The translations under genes were made by a program, and so were the position numbers. A stretch of DNA of 64,000 bases. It comes from Heligmosomoides polygyrus polygyrus (lineage: Eukaryota; Nematoda; Chromadorea; Rhabditida; Heligmosomidae). Location of the stretch: the NCBI GenBank assembly GCA_947396885.1, contig OX377206.1:5284658-5348657 (forward strand), in the 5' to 3' direction. The notes beneath the pieces were generated by a model. That model was not told the origin of the DNA. It did no database searches and saw only the letters and a list, made by a program, of their open reading frames with translations. Positions 33,900-46,829 of this stretch are shown one piece after another (position 1 is the stretch's first letter; each line of letters starts with the position of its first letter).

Positions 33900-35094
33900 G
33901 TAATTGTTCCGGTTATTTGTTGTTGTTGTTACTACCTTGAACACAAGGAAGGTGGCCTATCCGCGGTAGGAAACCGCGTAGGAAGGTCCTCCTTTAGGTA
34001 TGCTCAAAATTTCACCCTCGAAAAGGCAGAGTGAAGTGTCCCTCCCCCCCCCCCCCATAGGACAAATCGCTGTGGTCTTCAAAGATGGCTCAAAATACCT
34101 GCATTCAAATCTGTAGTGTTATCCTTTCGAAATCCTGTTTTCATCGCTTCACGTTATGTTTATGATCTGGATAGATTTTGGAATTCTTTGATAGCTCAGA
34201 TTCTGATGGTGAATGTATACCAGAAACGATACTAGGTCGGCGACCACTTTTTGTCAGAAATACCTCTCCAACTTTTCATGATGAAGCTATTAAGCCATGA
34301 TCGGTTCTTGGATAAAATGACTTCTTACATTGCAATTCTGGCATAGACGTTGAATTATGTAGTTGGAAGCTGCTCTCATTCATGGCGCGAAAAACGCTCC
34401 GTACTTGAATTTCGAAAGCGTACTCAACAAGGAATGCAGGAGAGGGTAAGCCACTTTTGCGCTATTTCCCGAGCATCCCTTTGGTTTGCTGGACATCTAG
34501 GGAACTTTGTTAGACATCTGAGGGTCTGTCCATACTTTGCAACCGCAGCTATGGACTCGCTCGGGCAATGCATGCGGATTGATTGATGCCGAGCATTCGC
34601 TCAGCAAAGTCGATACGTATGTTTTACCCGTGTAACTCTGTCGCTGCTGTCGCGAAATGTGAATAGGTCCTAAGGCAATTTCGATTCTTCTTCTTTTTTT
34701 TGTTATAACTGTCGCGCGTAGTTGTTGTGTTGTGTGTCACAAGTTGACACGGCTAATTCGCCCTTGGTTAAGCAGCGACAGACGCCTGGAGACAAACTCC
34801 CGCGCATTGTGATGACGGTTTGCGATTTCTGAAACACATCTAATCGAGCATGAACCGATGGAAAGGTAAAACTGCGAATTCCCAGAAAGGTCGTATAGGC
34901 GCAATCGCAATACATCTGTGGTATTTAGGATCTCCTCATACCGAAATAGAGGAAGAAGAGTAACGTCAGGGTGTTTACGAGACTGTGTAACGGCAGATAG
35001 AGTAGGCTCAACAAAACGGAGTATAACTTACTCGTTGTTTTGCGCTTTTAAAGGTGTTGTGGGCGCTTTACACTGGAATGAGCCATTTTCGGAT
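33900..35094. other. No gene seen
   Basis: C run near 34045-34060. A diverged stretch near 34490-34800 is shared with the TTGTTAGCCA repeat. No exon is supported. Confidence 0.3.
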
Positions 35095-35245
35095 TATCGA
35101 TTCGGACATCCTGGTCCGAGTCATCCGAAAGTGGCCGTGTCCGAATCATTCAAAAATCCGTGGTTCGCGAAATTGCCGTCATCCGAATCATCTAAAAATC
35201 CGGTCGCAGGTGTCATCCGAATCATCCAAGTATCCAAAATTTGGT
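35095..35245. repeat. Degenerate short tandem repeat, TCATCCGAATCATC units
   Basis: Units such as TCATCCGAATCATCTAAAAA and TCATCCGAATCATCCAAG recur about every 20-45 bp, with single-base variation and spacer TCCG. No copy is seen in the other gene-family upstream regions. It lies about 800 bp before the gene copy B start exon. Confidence 0.6.
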
Positions 35246-35991
35246 CGGACACAATGTATAGTGGGCACAATGTGTGTTAGGAGAGTGATGCACTATTGTG
35301 AGGACGCCCTTTCTTCATCATTTTTCTTTCTTAGGTTTCACATTCTGGCTGAATCCTAGCGCTGAGGATGGATCGCGCCAGGAAAGCACGGCATGTTGTT
35401 TTACCGTGTTCTGTACAATGATGAAATCCCCTCCTAGGAAGAACCACCCCCCCCCCCCTCTCCGGCTAACGCGCATAACGCCATGTTCCGCAATGGCGGA
35501 CTGTGGGATGCTCCGGGAAAATTGCAAAATAGCCACTGTTTGTGTATGCCAGACGAAGCTGGTGAGAATCATTTAAATGCACACATTTAATCTATTTCTG
35601 AATTTTTCCTCTGCTGTCTCTTTTTTTGGGAAAAAGATTCGAGATTTCCTCATGCCTCAGCCCCTGTTTTGACGCGGCGTCCTGATCCTTTGGAAGTCGT
35701 TTTTGAACATGGCTTGTACACCCCTCTATTTAACTTTCATATTCGTTATATATTCGTTATTCGTTTATTATCGCTTTAAGACGTGCCATGTTATGGACTA
35801 GCAGTACCGCGCCGCAATATTTTGACCTTCCAAATCGATTCGCATTTCGGTCAACACATATTTTTAATGCGACGTCATGAAAATTCGTATTGAGGGCTGC
35901 TAAGCTATTCTAGGGCGATAGAAATTTTCGAAATCGTGTGTTCCAAGTTTTCCGTTCTGTTGCATCAAACATTTTCGGTTTTCTTCAGGTT

Positions 35992-38900
35992 ATGAATGGT
36001 GAAGAGCCAGCACCTGCACAGCATCAGTCGATGCCAGCGAAGGCCGTGTCGGCGTAAGTAGTTTATTTTTCAGCTTTTCTTTATTATTTCTTTACTTTTG
36101 TTTACATCGAAACAATTCCTGCTTCAAGTGGAGGTGGATGTCTGAACTTAGGAATGTGATGTAAAATCTGAGCTCCGATAAGCTTCGAAGTTATGCTACA
36201 CTTTGCAGAAATAACTGTAGTTTCGAAAAGTGAAGCTTGATTACTTCGTAATTCTTCACCCTTGAATTGGTAGAAAACTATGTCCCACTTTTGCAAAGTC
36301 GTTGAACCTAGATAGGGCTTCAACCTCACAAGGCTATACCTTCCAAACATTTTGTATGCAAAAATATTGCAATATAAAGACCTTGCGCCCATGAAGCAGT
36401 ATTTTTGAAATTTTTTTTATTTGTCGATGCTAGAGAGTTGTCGTCATGTGAGACTGTGCAATTCCAAAGTGACGCACTAACTCGGTAGGTTCGAGAATTT
36501 CGTGAAGATTGAACATACCGTTGTGCTATTTGAAGGTGGAGATTCTTGTAGAGGTACTCGTTTCGCCGTATAGACACATCTGAATCCCTTGGAATGAGAA
36601 AGTCAAGGTAGTGCATTAGGAATGTTTTCCCATTTAGTAGGTATCTAACAGGTTCGGGATTCAGATGGCATGAAAGACCGTTTGCAATTTATGTTCCCTA
36701 GTATTCAGCAGATTCGGTGCTTACGTTTTGAGTAGGAAGAGTGTCGATTCTGGACAACTCTGAGTCTACATGCTTCTGATTGTGGCTGGGTGTACTTATC
36801 GTGTTCTTTAATTTAAACAACGTTCACCGATTTGAGCATCGCTATTGACGTTTCAGGTCCTCGACCGTGGATATCAGAGCCGAGAATGTAGCAGAGATGG
36901 TCGGCGTTGAGGTAGAGGTAGAAGCATGGAGCGGCTGGCAGAGAGGCTATATGTTGTTACAGGATGGTTTGTTGCGATCAAACGTCTTGCGTCAGGCGGG
37001 ACTCGAACCCGCAACTTCTGCTTTCCGGGCAGCGATGTCCACCTTACACCACCGCACCTAACATGTCACGGATGTTATGTGCTGTGGTGTAAGGTGAACA
37101 TCGCTGCCCGGAAAGCAGAAGGTGCGGGTTCGAGTCGTGCCTGGCGCAAGGGTTTTGATCGCAACAAAACATCCTGTAACAACATATTGCAAAAGGTCCT
37201 TTTGTAGGCCAGTTCAGCGTCTTTGTAGAATAGTTCACTATTAACTTTGTCGCCGGTGTGGAAAAGACTGATCGAGGTGCTCCCTTCCTCCGCCACCCCC
37301 TCCCCCCAACTCAGGTAAATCCAATAGTTTTTGTGGTCAGCCGATGAATGACATTCTGTCCTTCTGGGACAAATTCGCTAACCCCGAGGATACGGAATGC
37401 TCTGCTGGCCTGGTAGGAATCCGAACCGTAAACTGTGACGCACACGGCATCCGATACATCCGCCGACTGCACATAACGAGCCCAGATGTAACTAAGTTGA
37501 CGGGAAAGAACATTTTCAGGTCAAGAGCTGGAATAGCAGGACAAGAGATCCCTTCGATCTTCCCGGCGTGCAGTTTTCCAAATATGGCTGGAAGAGGATA
37601 GTGAATGACGGGCCTCCTTGCAACGGCGACATGTTTGACGTAAGTCGATATCTCTTATCCATCTGTGTGGTTACTTTTTTCCTTCTCGGTCACCTTCCGA
37701 CACGATGAGCTGAATTGCTAAACAATAAGGGTTAACACTGTACACTGTTCTATTTTGTTAGATAATTAGGTGAACAATAATTCGGACCATTTTGTAACTC
37801 GCGACTAATCAAGGAAGTGTAGCCGAAAATTCGCGCGCCAAGAGTTGGACGAGTTTTCCTACAGTTCCCCCTAGTCCAATCAATACTTTGTCGGCTGCCT
37901 CAAAACAGTGCCGAATCTATCTATCCTTGTTCCCTTGTTTAACCTTCCACGAGAGCTTCAGCTGTTGTCTGATACGAGAGCTTCCCTTTCAGTCCAGGGG
38001 TTACGGTTGTGTGGCATGAGATGACGTCCGCAAATGATACTTTACAGTTGTCCCCTCCCGACTAGGATAGATCCTACAATGACTACTCAATCGTCATCAA
38101 CTATGTGCTCCTTGATTGTTTCACTGTTTATCGCTGTGCTCACAGAATTATCGCTCAAAATACCCAGCATGTAAAGGATGTTGTCACATGGTTCTTGTTC
38201 TACAAGGTCAAGCCGAGATTCATACCGCGAATTCAGTTCGAGCGGTATTCCTATAGTTAGCTCCGAAAATCAGACGATATGGATAAGACAGAGTAGGAGA
38301 GCTCGTATAGCACCGCAACGACTGCTTGAGCATTGTGTGATAACTCGTCGTATTTGTGGCGGACAACTCGTCGCCACCCCTGGCTATTAAGTCGCGAGGG
38401 TACAATCCTAATCGGGGGGGGGGGAGGCAATGAATTGTTAATGGTAGCTATGCATCGATACATATAAGATACAATATAACATATGATTGTCTCACCTTAC
38501 TTTACCTGATCCCCTCCCTTGGGAATGCGTTACGCTGAAATATTAAAAAGATTTCATTATGGAACTATGGACAAGCGATGAAGAGGCTGCAGCGTCTTAG
38601 CTCGAAATACCCATTTGAATTCCCGCGATGCCGTACCGATATAGGTGCGCGTCGACTCGCTCACCATTGCTTTAATGAATCTTCACGGTTTTATAGTATT
38701 GTAGTTGTTCCAGGTTTCTGTTCAATTTACTGTGTTTTCATTACTAATTCCCTCCCCCCCCCCCACAACTAGGAAAGCAATGCAGAAAACCGAATTTGGT
38801 ATTGGAAAGACAGCAATTTATAAGGTAAATATATCCTATATACATATGTGCTGTGTTGCATGTTGCATTTCTTTAAATATTGAAATCCACTGCCCCCCCC

Positions 38901-41900
38901 CCCCCCCCCCGATTGGGATTGCACCGTCGCGAGTTATTCAGCATAAATCTCACTGATTTCGTTCTTTTTTCCAGCTTAATTTTTTTTGCTCCTCCACTAT
39001 CAAAGGAAATTGAATATCTCAAGAGCGATGCGTGTGGTTGGGGGGGGGGGGGGGAGGGGAGGTTGCAGGCTTCCGGCTTCCGCTCATTCTCAACTTTTTC
39101 GATTAAGGGAGACTTAAGGATTTCTAGAATACACTGGAATTTTGATCAACATCATACCTATACTACTGTCAGTGGTTCAGTTTAGCTAATGCTAATTCCT
39201 CGAAGGACATTAACGGCAGAAAAATTAGAGTTATGCACAGAGCGCAGTGTCTTCGACGCCTGACTTGGCATACTGTATTTCTCAAAATTCGGAACCCATT
39301 TTCAGAATTTCTCAGGAAATACTGAAAAAGGAATAATCTGTTCCATGTAGATGAAAGGTTTAGCTCGCTTGACCGGAACCATATATCGATTACTATATCG
39401 ATTATTTCATCGACAGCCAGCGCCTTCACCGACTGCGCTCCGCACGCCTAGGTGTAGTTATGGCATTTTGAAAAAAAACCTTTTTAGTTTGAAGACGATT
39501 GGAAGTTGGAAGCACCGCGTGAAGAAGTTAACCGTCCAGAGACCACACCATCCGATGCTAAGGTAAGTCTACTTATCTATGCGGCTGATTTTTTCCATTC
39601 TTCTCGATATTCTTTTTGCCCAGCGTTTTTTCGTTTTGGATATTTTTGCTGAGAAACGCTTGGCTATAGAGGTGTTGTGGTACTCTCTTCAATTTCATGT
39701 AGGAATAATGAGAACAAGCCGCACTACTTAATCCGCATGGGCCCACTGACTTCGTTGCTGTTTTCAACTGAAGTTTAGGGTCTTCTGCTGTAGAAAGCTA
39801 TTGCACTGGTCAAGTCGGGTGCCTGTTCATCGATCCCGAAGGGACGGAATTGCTTTGTTGGTCTGATCGTCACTCGAACATCAACTCGCGGTGCATATGA
39901 GAGTCGCCCCCCCCCCCCTCCCCCATCTTCTCCTAGCAACTATGGACCCGTTCATACTTCACGTTAGGAGCGATAAGTTTGCTAGCAGAATCATTTTGTA
40001 CGTATCGATTTTTGCCTGTCATTACACGACAAAAATCAATAGAAATATGGTTTGCCTAGCCGCCCAATCGCTCCAGTCGCCGCCGTCGCGAAGTATGAAC
40101 AGGTTCTATGCTTCATGAATCTGTTACTAGTTACGACTAAGAAGAGCTCCTTTCAGCTTGAAGACTGGTAAAATGTCAAAGTGGTACCATGTACTATTTC
40201 TTCCGATTGTACTATATTGTACTTTATTTTGTATTTCAGCCCTGTGAGGACAAGTTGGAACTTGAAGTCGTCCTTGATGAACTGAATGACCAGCCTCATT
40301 CCAAAGAATTGATTATTGACGTAAGCCGCTTGTTCTCAAAATTTAATTTGGCTGCTTCGTCCGTTACCTGATTCAAGGATATGCATTTTCTTCCTGGTTA
40401 GCGACAGCTTTCCTTCTGAAAAGGTGAGCAGATTCGCCAGACATGAAGGATATGCGGAAGTGTTCAATCCTATTATGTGAGGAGGCGGACAATGAGCCAC
40501 ATTATTCCGTTTGGGACCCACTGACCTTTGTTTCATCTTAAATTGGTGCTATTATACGCAGTATTAGTTTGTTGAGATCTACACGTCAAAGTCAGTCTAG
40601 ATTTGCTCCGTGCTTTGCAAGCATAGACATCTTGATGATTGCTCCTTTTTTATTATTGACCACTGGTTAGTCGGAGGAACAATCGCCCGGAGCTTCGCCC
40701 AGCAATTCATTAAACAGCTACCCTTCACTTGCTAGGTGAGTGCCCACCGGCCTATATTACAGAGTTTACACAATTTTCACCTCAAATTTTGAACTCCGAA
40801 GAAGAATCGGTGGATTTCATCTACAACGGCCAGCCGATCGATATTGCATATATGTTGTGGGGGATATCTCTCCGTACTCATGCGATTCCTGTAAAACGAT
40901 TCTGGCGAATGCACCCTCGAATGGCGTATACCGGTTAGCGGTGGAGCGCTGTGATAGAAAGCTGTCTGCGCCCTCCTAGCTTAGAGATCGCGCGTAGGCA
41001 TCCACGTTGACATTCGATCGATCTCTTGGGCGCCTGCGATGGTCCTCCCGGCAGGCAGATCGTGGTGCAGTGGATAGTGGGGCATCGCTTCATGCGAGGG
41101 AGGTGGGGATTCGGTTCCCCAACGTTGTGGCATACTTGTATTTCAGCTGACTACTTGGGATTTGAAGAGCTTCGACGTCCATGCAGCTTTGAGGCATTTT
41201 TTGCGCATTTTTCCAGCCGTATGCGTTTCGCCGCTCGAAGAGCGCAGAACCCTGCTGCGGACTCCACCTGACCGAGGAAAGCAGTTTCCACACGAGCAGC
41301 TTGGGTGGCACCCACCCTGTAGTCCCTTTCCTAGCCTGGTCCTAGATCCGTATTCCCTGGGCGACGAGAGGTTCGCGTGTGTAATGCTAGGAATAAAGGA
41401 TTTCGCGCTCCATCGCCAACACGCGCCTAAATGATACTGTAATCATTTGGGAGAGTGTTCCACAGGATCGTGCTAGTTGCGGTTCCCACTTCAACTCGGG
41501 TCCAAAATCGATAAACGTGGTCGATGATCGTTCTGATTTCACTCCCAGTCCAAACAAGCCTTCAGTCCCACCGAGGTGAGTGATTGTGTACCCGACGTCT
41601 CCGAAGCATAAAACACTAACGTAGACTCATAGACTGACCAACGAAAGTCTTCATATAAATCAAATTTGCATTCAAATTGCCTCCACAACATCCCGCAGAA
41701 GTAGAATGCGTTTCGAATATCACAAATGGATTAGCTAACGCCGTCCTTGATCATCTGAATATCTTTCTGCTTCACAATATTTGCATTTTCAAAAGCTCCA
41801 AATAATTTAACCTCAATTTTTCAGTTCGTCAACAAAGAGCCGATTATGGAGAAAATCCTCGGCTTCAAAATGCTGTTCGGAAAGGTGCCAGTGTTCAAGA

Positions 41901-42016
41901 AAGTGGGCTTCTCCGAGGAGCGTAGAAGTTTTGTAGTGCGCTCTTCGTCGTCTGCAGGTCCCCAATCATCGGCGCCGAAGGGAGTGATGAGAACCTTTTC
42001 CACGAAGATGGGCTGA
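35992..42016 (+). CDS. Multi-exon gene of unknown function, copy B (complete by prediction)
   Basis: I do not recognise this protein. Predicted exons: 35992-36053, 36857-36911, 37520-37639, 39488-39562, 40240-40320 and 41825-42016. They join in one frame (exon 1 leaves two bases that exon 2 completes; later joins are phase 0) into 194 codons ending TGA. All introns have GT and AG ends, with donors mostly GTAAG. ATG lies three bases after TTCTTCAG, compatible with leader trans-splicing. The N-terminus is Pro/Gln/Ala-rich (MNGEEPAPAQHQSMPAK), the middle acidic (KLELEVVLDEL), the C-terminus Lys/Phe-rich then Ser-rich (KILGFKMLFGKVPVF, VVRSSSS). No signal peptide, membrane segment or known motif is visible. 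All exons but the first recur in copy A with mainly conservative changes. Introns hold a tRNA-like foldback (36949) and an 8-bp-TSD element (38399). Confidence 0.65.
36949..37187. mobile_element. Foldback of two inverted tRNA-like sequences, 239 bp
   Basis: The ends ATATGTTGTTACAGGAT and ATCCTGTAACAACATAT are exact inverses. Each arm holds a tRNA-like sequence: minus strand about 36988-37057, plus strand about 37082-37147. In the left arm the T-arm GCGGG-TTCGAGT-CCCGC is perfect, and a CTGC/GCAG stem closes a 7-base loop with GGA in the anticodon position. The base before it is C rather than T and the acceptor pairing is poor. It replaces about 510 bp that copy A has at this site. Neither arm looks like a working tRNA. 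Confidence 0.8.
38399..38925. mobile_element. Inverted-repeat element with 8-bp target duplication, copy B version
   Basis: Orthologous to the element at 2899-3429, with the same ends and the same flanking GTCGCGAG (38391-38398 and 38926-38933). It was therefore inserted before the block duplicated. It has a very long C run near its right end. Confidence 0.75.
40729..40938 (+). pseudogene. Copy B of the conserved exon-like frame
   Basis: Frame GECPPAYITEFTQFSPQ then EEESVDFIYNGQPIDIAY, ending TAG. As at 5940, the phase does not fit the main transcript. Confidence 0.35.
41053..41126 (+). pseudogene. tRNA-like sequence (copy B)
   Basis: Counterpart of 6283-6356, with the same boxes and the same defective anticodon arm. 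Confidence 0.5.
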
Positions 42017-42920
42017 TCTGTGTAATACTAAGCTGTGAAATTAATTGTTAACTTTGTTTTAGAGGTTTCTGCCATCCGTTCTGTGAATTTGTCCCAATCG
42101 TCCCCACGGTATTCGTTTTCTTTCCACTTCTAGTTCTGATTAGAACTTCCTCGCGTCGAATATGTGGTGATTTTGCTTAGCGATGAAGGAAAGGTTTGAT
42201 ATTAGACAGTGGAAGGTCGTCCCCGAACTTGTGAGTTTGCCCTTTCAAAAACTCATTTTACACCACCTCATGTTTCGATTTCCCAACCATTTTTTGCCTG
42301 CCGATATGTTAAAATATTCCTTTTTTTACTTGCTGTTATGATTGCCTGTGAATGAAATGTTATTCTGAAGTGTCGGATGTATAGGAGCTGTTCGATGTCA
42401 TGATTATATCTGGAATTAAATGACAAACAGTTTCAGGAAGAACTCGTTCAGTAGGACTGTCAACCGAGCGGGAAGCATTCATTTATCCGTTAAAGCAAAG
42501 TTAAGAATGCAACCCAAGACCCCGCTGTTTTTTGCAGCAGAAGATGACACAGCGTTTCTCTGTATATTATAGGATTGATTTCTTGTCACACCAATCAATA
42601 CATATCGCGCGGTCGAAATCCGGCATGCTGCCTTTAGTGAGGTTTACTAACCCTGCTAGCTCTGTAGATCGTCAGTACAGATTAAATGCTTGCCTTTTAC
42701 AATTTGGATGTTCCCCTCGTCCCCCTGGCTCACCCTTCCCCAACCCCTAGGCTTCCTTGAGAGTGTAATGGTTGCCTTATGAAACTTTAAAGAGACAAAA
42801 CAAATTTCCCCGGCCCCTCGGTACGCTACAATAGAAACTCGACTCCGCCCCCCTCGCCAACTCGGTCCTACATGCCGCCCCTCCGCCTGAACTTCTGTCC
42901 ATTGAGGGTAGATCACTTAC
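42017..42920. other. Non-coding stretch after copy B gene
   Basis: Counterpart of 7277-8310, shortened by several deletions. No exon or terminal repeat was seen. Confidence 0.35.
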
Positions 42921-42944
42921 ATTTATAGGCATGCTAAACGGAAT

Positions 42945-43012
42945 CACAACGAGCGGAATCGAACACCCCGCTTTTTCATATGAATCCGACGCGCTAGCCG
43001 CTAGGCTATCGA
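42945..43012 (-). pseudogene. tRNA-like sequence (copy B)
   Basis: Counterpart of 8318-8392. Minus-strand box A GATAGCCTAGCGGCTAG and box B GTTCGATTCCGC are intact, but no proper anticodon stem forms. Confidence 0.45.
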
Positions 43013-43248
43013 TCGTCAGCGACACGAAGTAGGCGAACAGCTAAATACGAGAGGCTACCGTACCCTCTAATTACTGACGCCCTGTTCTTTCATTTAAATC
43101 CTAGATCTTGTTCTTTGTAAGGCCCAAGTCAGGATGTTTGATTTTTCGTGTTTTTGAGGCAGAGTCGCTTCTCTGCATGTAAACCACTGTCGCCGTTCAG
43201 ATTTATCTTTCGGATAATCTCCCATTGGAACAACTATCGCCTCCTTGC

Positions 43249-43386
43249 AGCGATATCAAACAGTTAGGGGAAGACAACAAAGTTCTTTTAGGGAACCTGA
43301 CGTGATGACCGCCAGTATGCCGTCCATCGGCGAGGATTGTCGTCGCGGCATTCGTCGTCGAGCCAGTGAACCACTGTAGGATTCAT

Positions 43387-43417
<31 letters not shown>

Positions 43418-43434
43418 TCTATTTATTTATTATT
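43249..43434 (+). mobile_element. SINE-like repeat with (ATTT)n tail (copy B)
   Basis: Counterpart of 8627-8815, with the same head and a slightly different tail length. Confidence 0.55.
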
Positions 43435-43491
43435 CATGCCGTGGGTACATGGCAACACAGAGATACTAGATGATTTAGCAGAAATTTCTTG

Positions 43492-43635
43492 GGTTTAATC
43501 CTAATCGGAGGGAGTGTATGGTCCAGCTTCAGCTGCTGTCCCTGGAGAGGGCTTTCACTTAACGTGGTTGTGTGGCATGAAATGACATACGAAACCAACA
43601 GTTAACGGTTGCCCCCTCCCGACTAGGATAGATCC
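43492..43635. mobile_element. MITE, GGATCTATCC family (copy B)
   Basis: Counterpart of 8868-9014. The exact flanking ATTTCTTG is kept (43484-43491 and 43636-43643). Confidence 0.8.
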
Positions 43636-44324
43636 ATTTCTTGAATTTACGCAAGGGTAATCGTAGGAGAATTTCGTCTTCCGCAACGTGTAACCTAAGC
43701 TCGTCCCCTCCGTGTATCCAAAATGTAGACGTATTTCATATTTCTGTCATAATTTGGGCTTTGAGCTTGAGCGTAGGTCTAGAAGTAGGCGTCACCATGT
43801 ACATTTATCTTCCACACCTGGCTTTTGCTCTAGCGCAGACACCCACTTTTAAATCGGTTATGAAGATCGTGCAACGTTTTCATTTTGTAGGTTTTTGGAT
43901 AAATTTTCTGTTATTATAGAGAGTGAGAATGGAAACTTTGCTCTAGCTTTGCACACAAGCCCGCCGCACCAGCACATTCCAAAGCCCACGAACTTCATGG
44001 GTTGTTTTTTTTCGAAAAACCATTTCCTTGAAATAATTTGAAGTTGCTACCATTCCTGAGCAGTAACAATTATACACTTCAACTCCGAAAATTTAACGTA
44101 CATCAAGGTGCCAAGAGTGCGACATTTTTTTTGCACTGTTTGCCAGCATTGATAGTTTGTTAGCCATCCAGTGAAACGCGGTATTTAGTGTCCTATTCCC
44201 ATTACAAGTGCTGGTGTCATCTTAACTCAGGTAATTGATGTTCGGTTAACCAGCGGCTGACGGCTGCATGACCTGTAGTTTCCTTATTCGCAGTGTAGCT
44301 GTCGCAGTTCCGGGGCTGATTTTA

Positions 44325-44774
44325 CCACGAGACTGACGGTATGTCGGAACGGCTCAGGTGTTGTATATGGGCAGAATCGTCTCTCTCTGGGAAACAACAA
44401 CATGCAAATATCTCGACCCCAATACAATTCCGCGCTGAGTTAAGGACGACGAAAGTTGGGCCGTTGGCTGCGTTAGCCCTCTGCCGCGGAGGACGGGCTC
44501 AAGTTGGCTGGAAACAGCGAGCGGCGGTGACGCAGTGGGTACATGAGCGGCGTAATCCCCTGATCGCTGTTTCCAGTCAATTTGAGCCCGTCTTCCGTGT
44601 GCAGACAGAGTTCTAACGCCACTAACGACCTAACTTCCGTACTTCCTAACACTGCGCAGAGTTGTATTGGGGTCGAGATATTTGCATTTTATAGTTTCCC
44701 AGAGAAAGGCGATTCTGCCCATATACAACATTTGGCCCGTTCCGACCTACCATTGAGATATGCTCCAGGTTAGG
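44325..44774. mobile_element. Foldback element (copy B)
   Basis: Counterpart of 9711-10167, with the same arms and a slightly shorter centre. Confidence 0.75.
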
Positions 44775-45334
44775 TCTCCAAAACATCCCATTTCTGAGCA
44801 AAAAGGCAAGCGTTAAAAAGGGCTGTTTTTGATTAAAGAGGCATTTCAGGCCTGGTCGCAAAAATAAGGAAGGACGAATAGTGCAAGGATGAATAAGAGG
44901 TTGTTGATCGTGGACTTATTCTGCAAGACAATACCGATCTGATTCGTATTATAATATTTTATATTGCACAAGTCCTCTGCTATGGAGATATGCTAAGTGC
45001 TCCATGTAAAGAACAATAGCCCCACCGTTTAACGTTCTGTGCAAAAACTAATGATTAATCGTGAGCGACCAATCAATATAAGGGCGCTTGAGTGATTTCT
45101 TTATTTTTGAATTTTTGCCGACACTTCCCGTTTTCGTTTTGGTTTCGACACGGTATCATTCATGGTTATTCAAAAGTGTAAATTGTGTGACCCGTTCGGC
45201 AAACGCACCTTATTTTCCTTCATTTGTGTATGAGCAGTTTATATGTAAGCAAAAGTGGTTTGTAGCTATGCATTAAGATTCAGCAGAGTAAACTTATGGT
45301 AATAGTCGTTGCGAGACCACGTGACCGTTCCTAG

Positions 45335-45520
45335 TGTAACCGTACACAGTGGTGTTGAATAGGCGGCAAACATAACTCCAACGCCGCGCGAACCCCGCTG
45401 GCGTCGCGCACGATGCGCGACGAAATTAGACGAGTTGTCGCGGTCCGATGCTTCCGACAGGGACGGCTAGTATGAAGACAACCGGCGCCTCCACCGACAG
45501 CGCTATCACGCCAAATCGTT
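45335..45520 (-). mobile_element. tRNA-derived SINE-like repeat (copy B)
   Basis: Counterpart of 10735-10935, with the same box-A-like head on the minus strand and the same internal GC-rich inverted repeat. Confidence 0.5.
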
Positions 45521-46516
45521 GTCGCTACTGGTAAAATCCGACATCCTGATTAGTCGATAGAGGCCGCTAATAGGAATGAGTACTACAAAATAGATTTGCT
45601 GTGAAATTTTGTAAAAGAGCTACTTTAAGAGAAGGTGCATAAAGAGAATGTGAAGGCAATGATGTCAAAAGTTGACAGAGCCGTGACATTCTGCCTAAAT
45701 CCTCTAAATTTAACGCTGCGACAGCGGATCGTAGGTTGCAAAATGTGCCGAAGTCGGTGCAGCATACTCACTACACCTAATTTTCGAGCATATAGTGGAC
45801 CCACTTAACTACAGCACGATTCTAGAGTCGCTAAGGTCATCCATGAATGATTTCTTCAACAACCATTATCATGGTTCCTTCGTTCAGTAACTCAACAGAT
45901 GTAGCGGTTTCCACCCCTGCATTCTATACATCAGTGCGACCAAAATCCAATTATATTGCTAGTGAATCCAGTAATCCTTACAGTTATAAGCATGCAAAAC
46001 GGAATCGCAACAGCAGGATCGAACATCCCACCTTTTTCGTATGAGTCCCCGCGCTATCCCCTAGGCTATCGATCATCAGCGCCATGGACTAGGCGAACAC
46101 CTAACTGCGACTGGCTGCTGTACCCTTTAATTACTGAAGTTTTTTAATTTAAATCCTGGAACTTGTTCTTTGCAGAGCCCAAGTCGATATGCTTGAATTT
46201 TCATGTTTCTAACGCAGAGGCGCTTCTCTACATATAAACCATTCTCCGCATTTTTTATCTCATAGTTTCCGTACTACATCATATTACTTGTTGTCTTCTT
46301 TATGTATTCTTGCTTTTCGAATAATTCATTTAATAATAGGTACACATGCCTAGGTCATGCTTTGCCGTTGGCCCGCGTTGAATTTTACGTTCTGTTTGTT
46401 TCACGTGCGCGAAAGCACACGTCAATAAATCAATCGATCAATCGAACCACTATTACCGTTCAAATTTGTCGTTCCGATACTTTCCCAGTGAAACAGCTAT
46501 TGCCACCTTACAGCGA

Positions 46517-46786
46517 TATCAAATAGTTAGGGGAAGGCAACAAAATTCTTTTAGGGAACTTGACGTGATGTTCGTGGGTATGCCGTCCATCAGAAGGGAT
46601 CGTCGCATCATACGTCGTTCAGCTAGCGAACCGCTGTAGGATTTATTTATTTATTTATATCAAATAGTTTGGGAAAGGCAACAAAGTTCTTTTAGGGAAC
46701 CTGATGCGATGATCGCCGGTATGCCTTTCATCGGCGAAGATCGTCGTCGCGGCATTCGTCGTCCAGCTAGTGAGCCGCTGTAGGAT

Positions 46787-46829
<43 letters not shown>

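Noticed and set aside
35095..35245. CRISPR-like array
   Set aside because: Spacing and unit sequence are irregular and the genome is eukaryotic.
36988..37147. Two functional tRNA genes
   Set aside because: Boxes are good, but acceptor stems do not pair, and position 33 is C. Called tRNA-like within a foldback.
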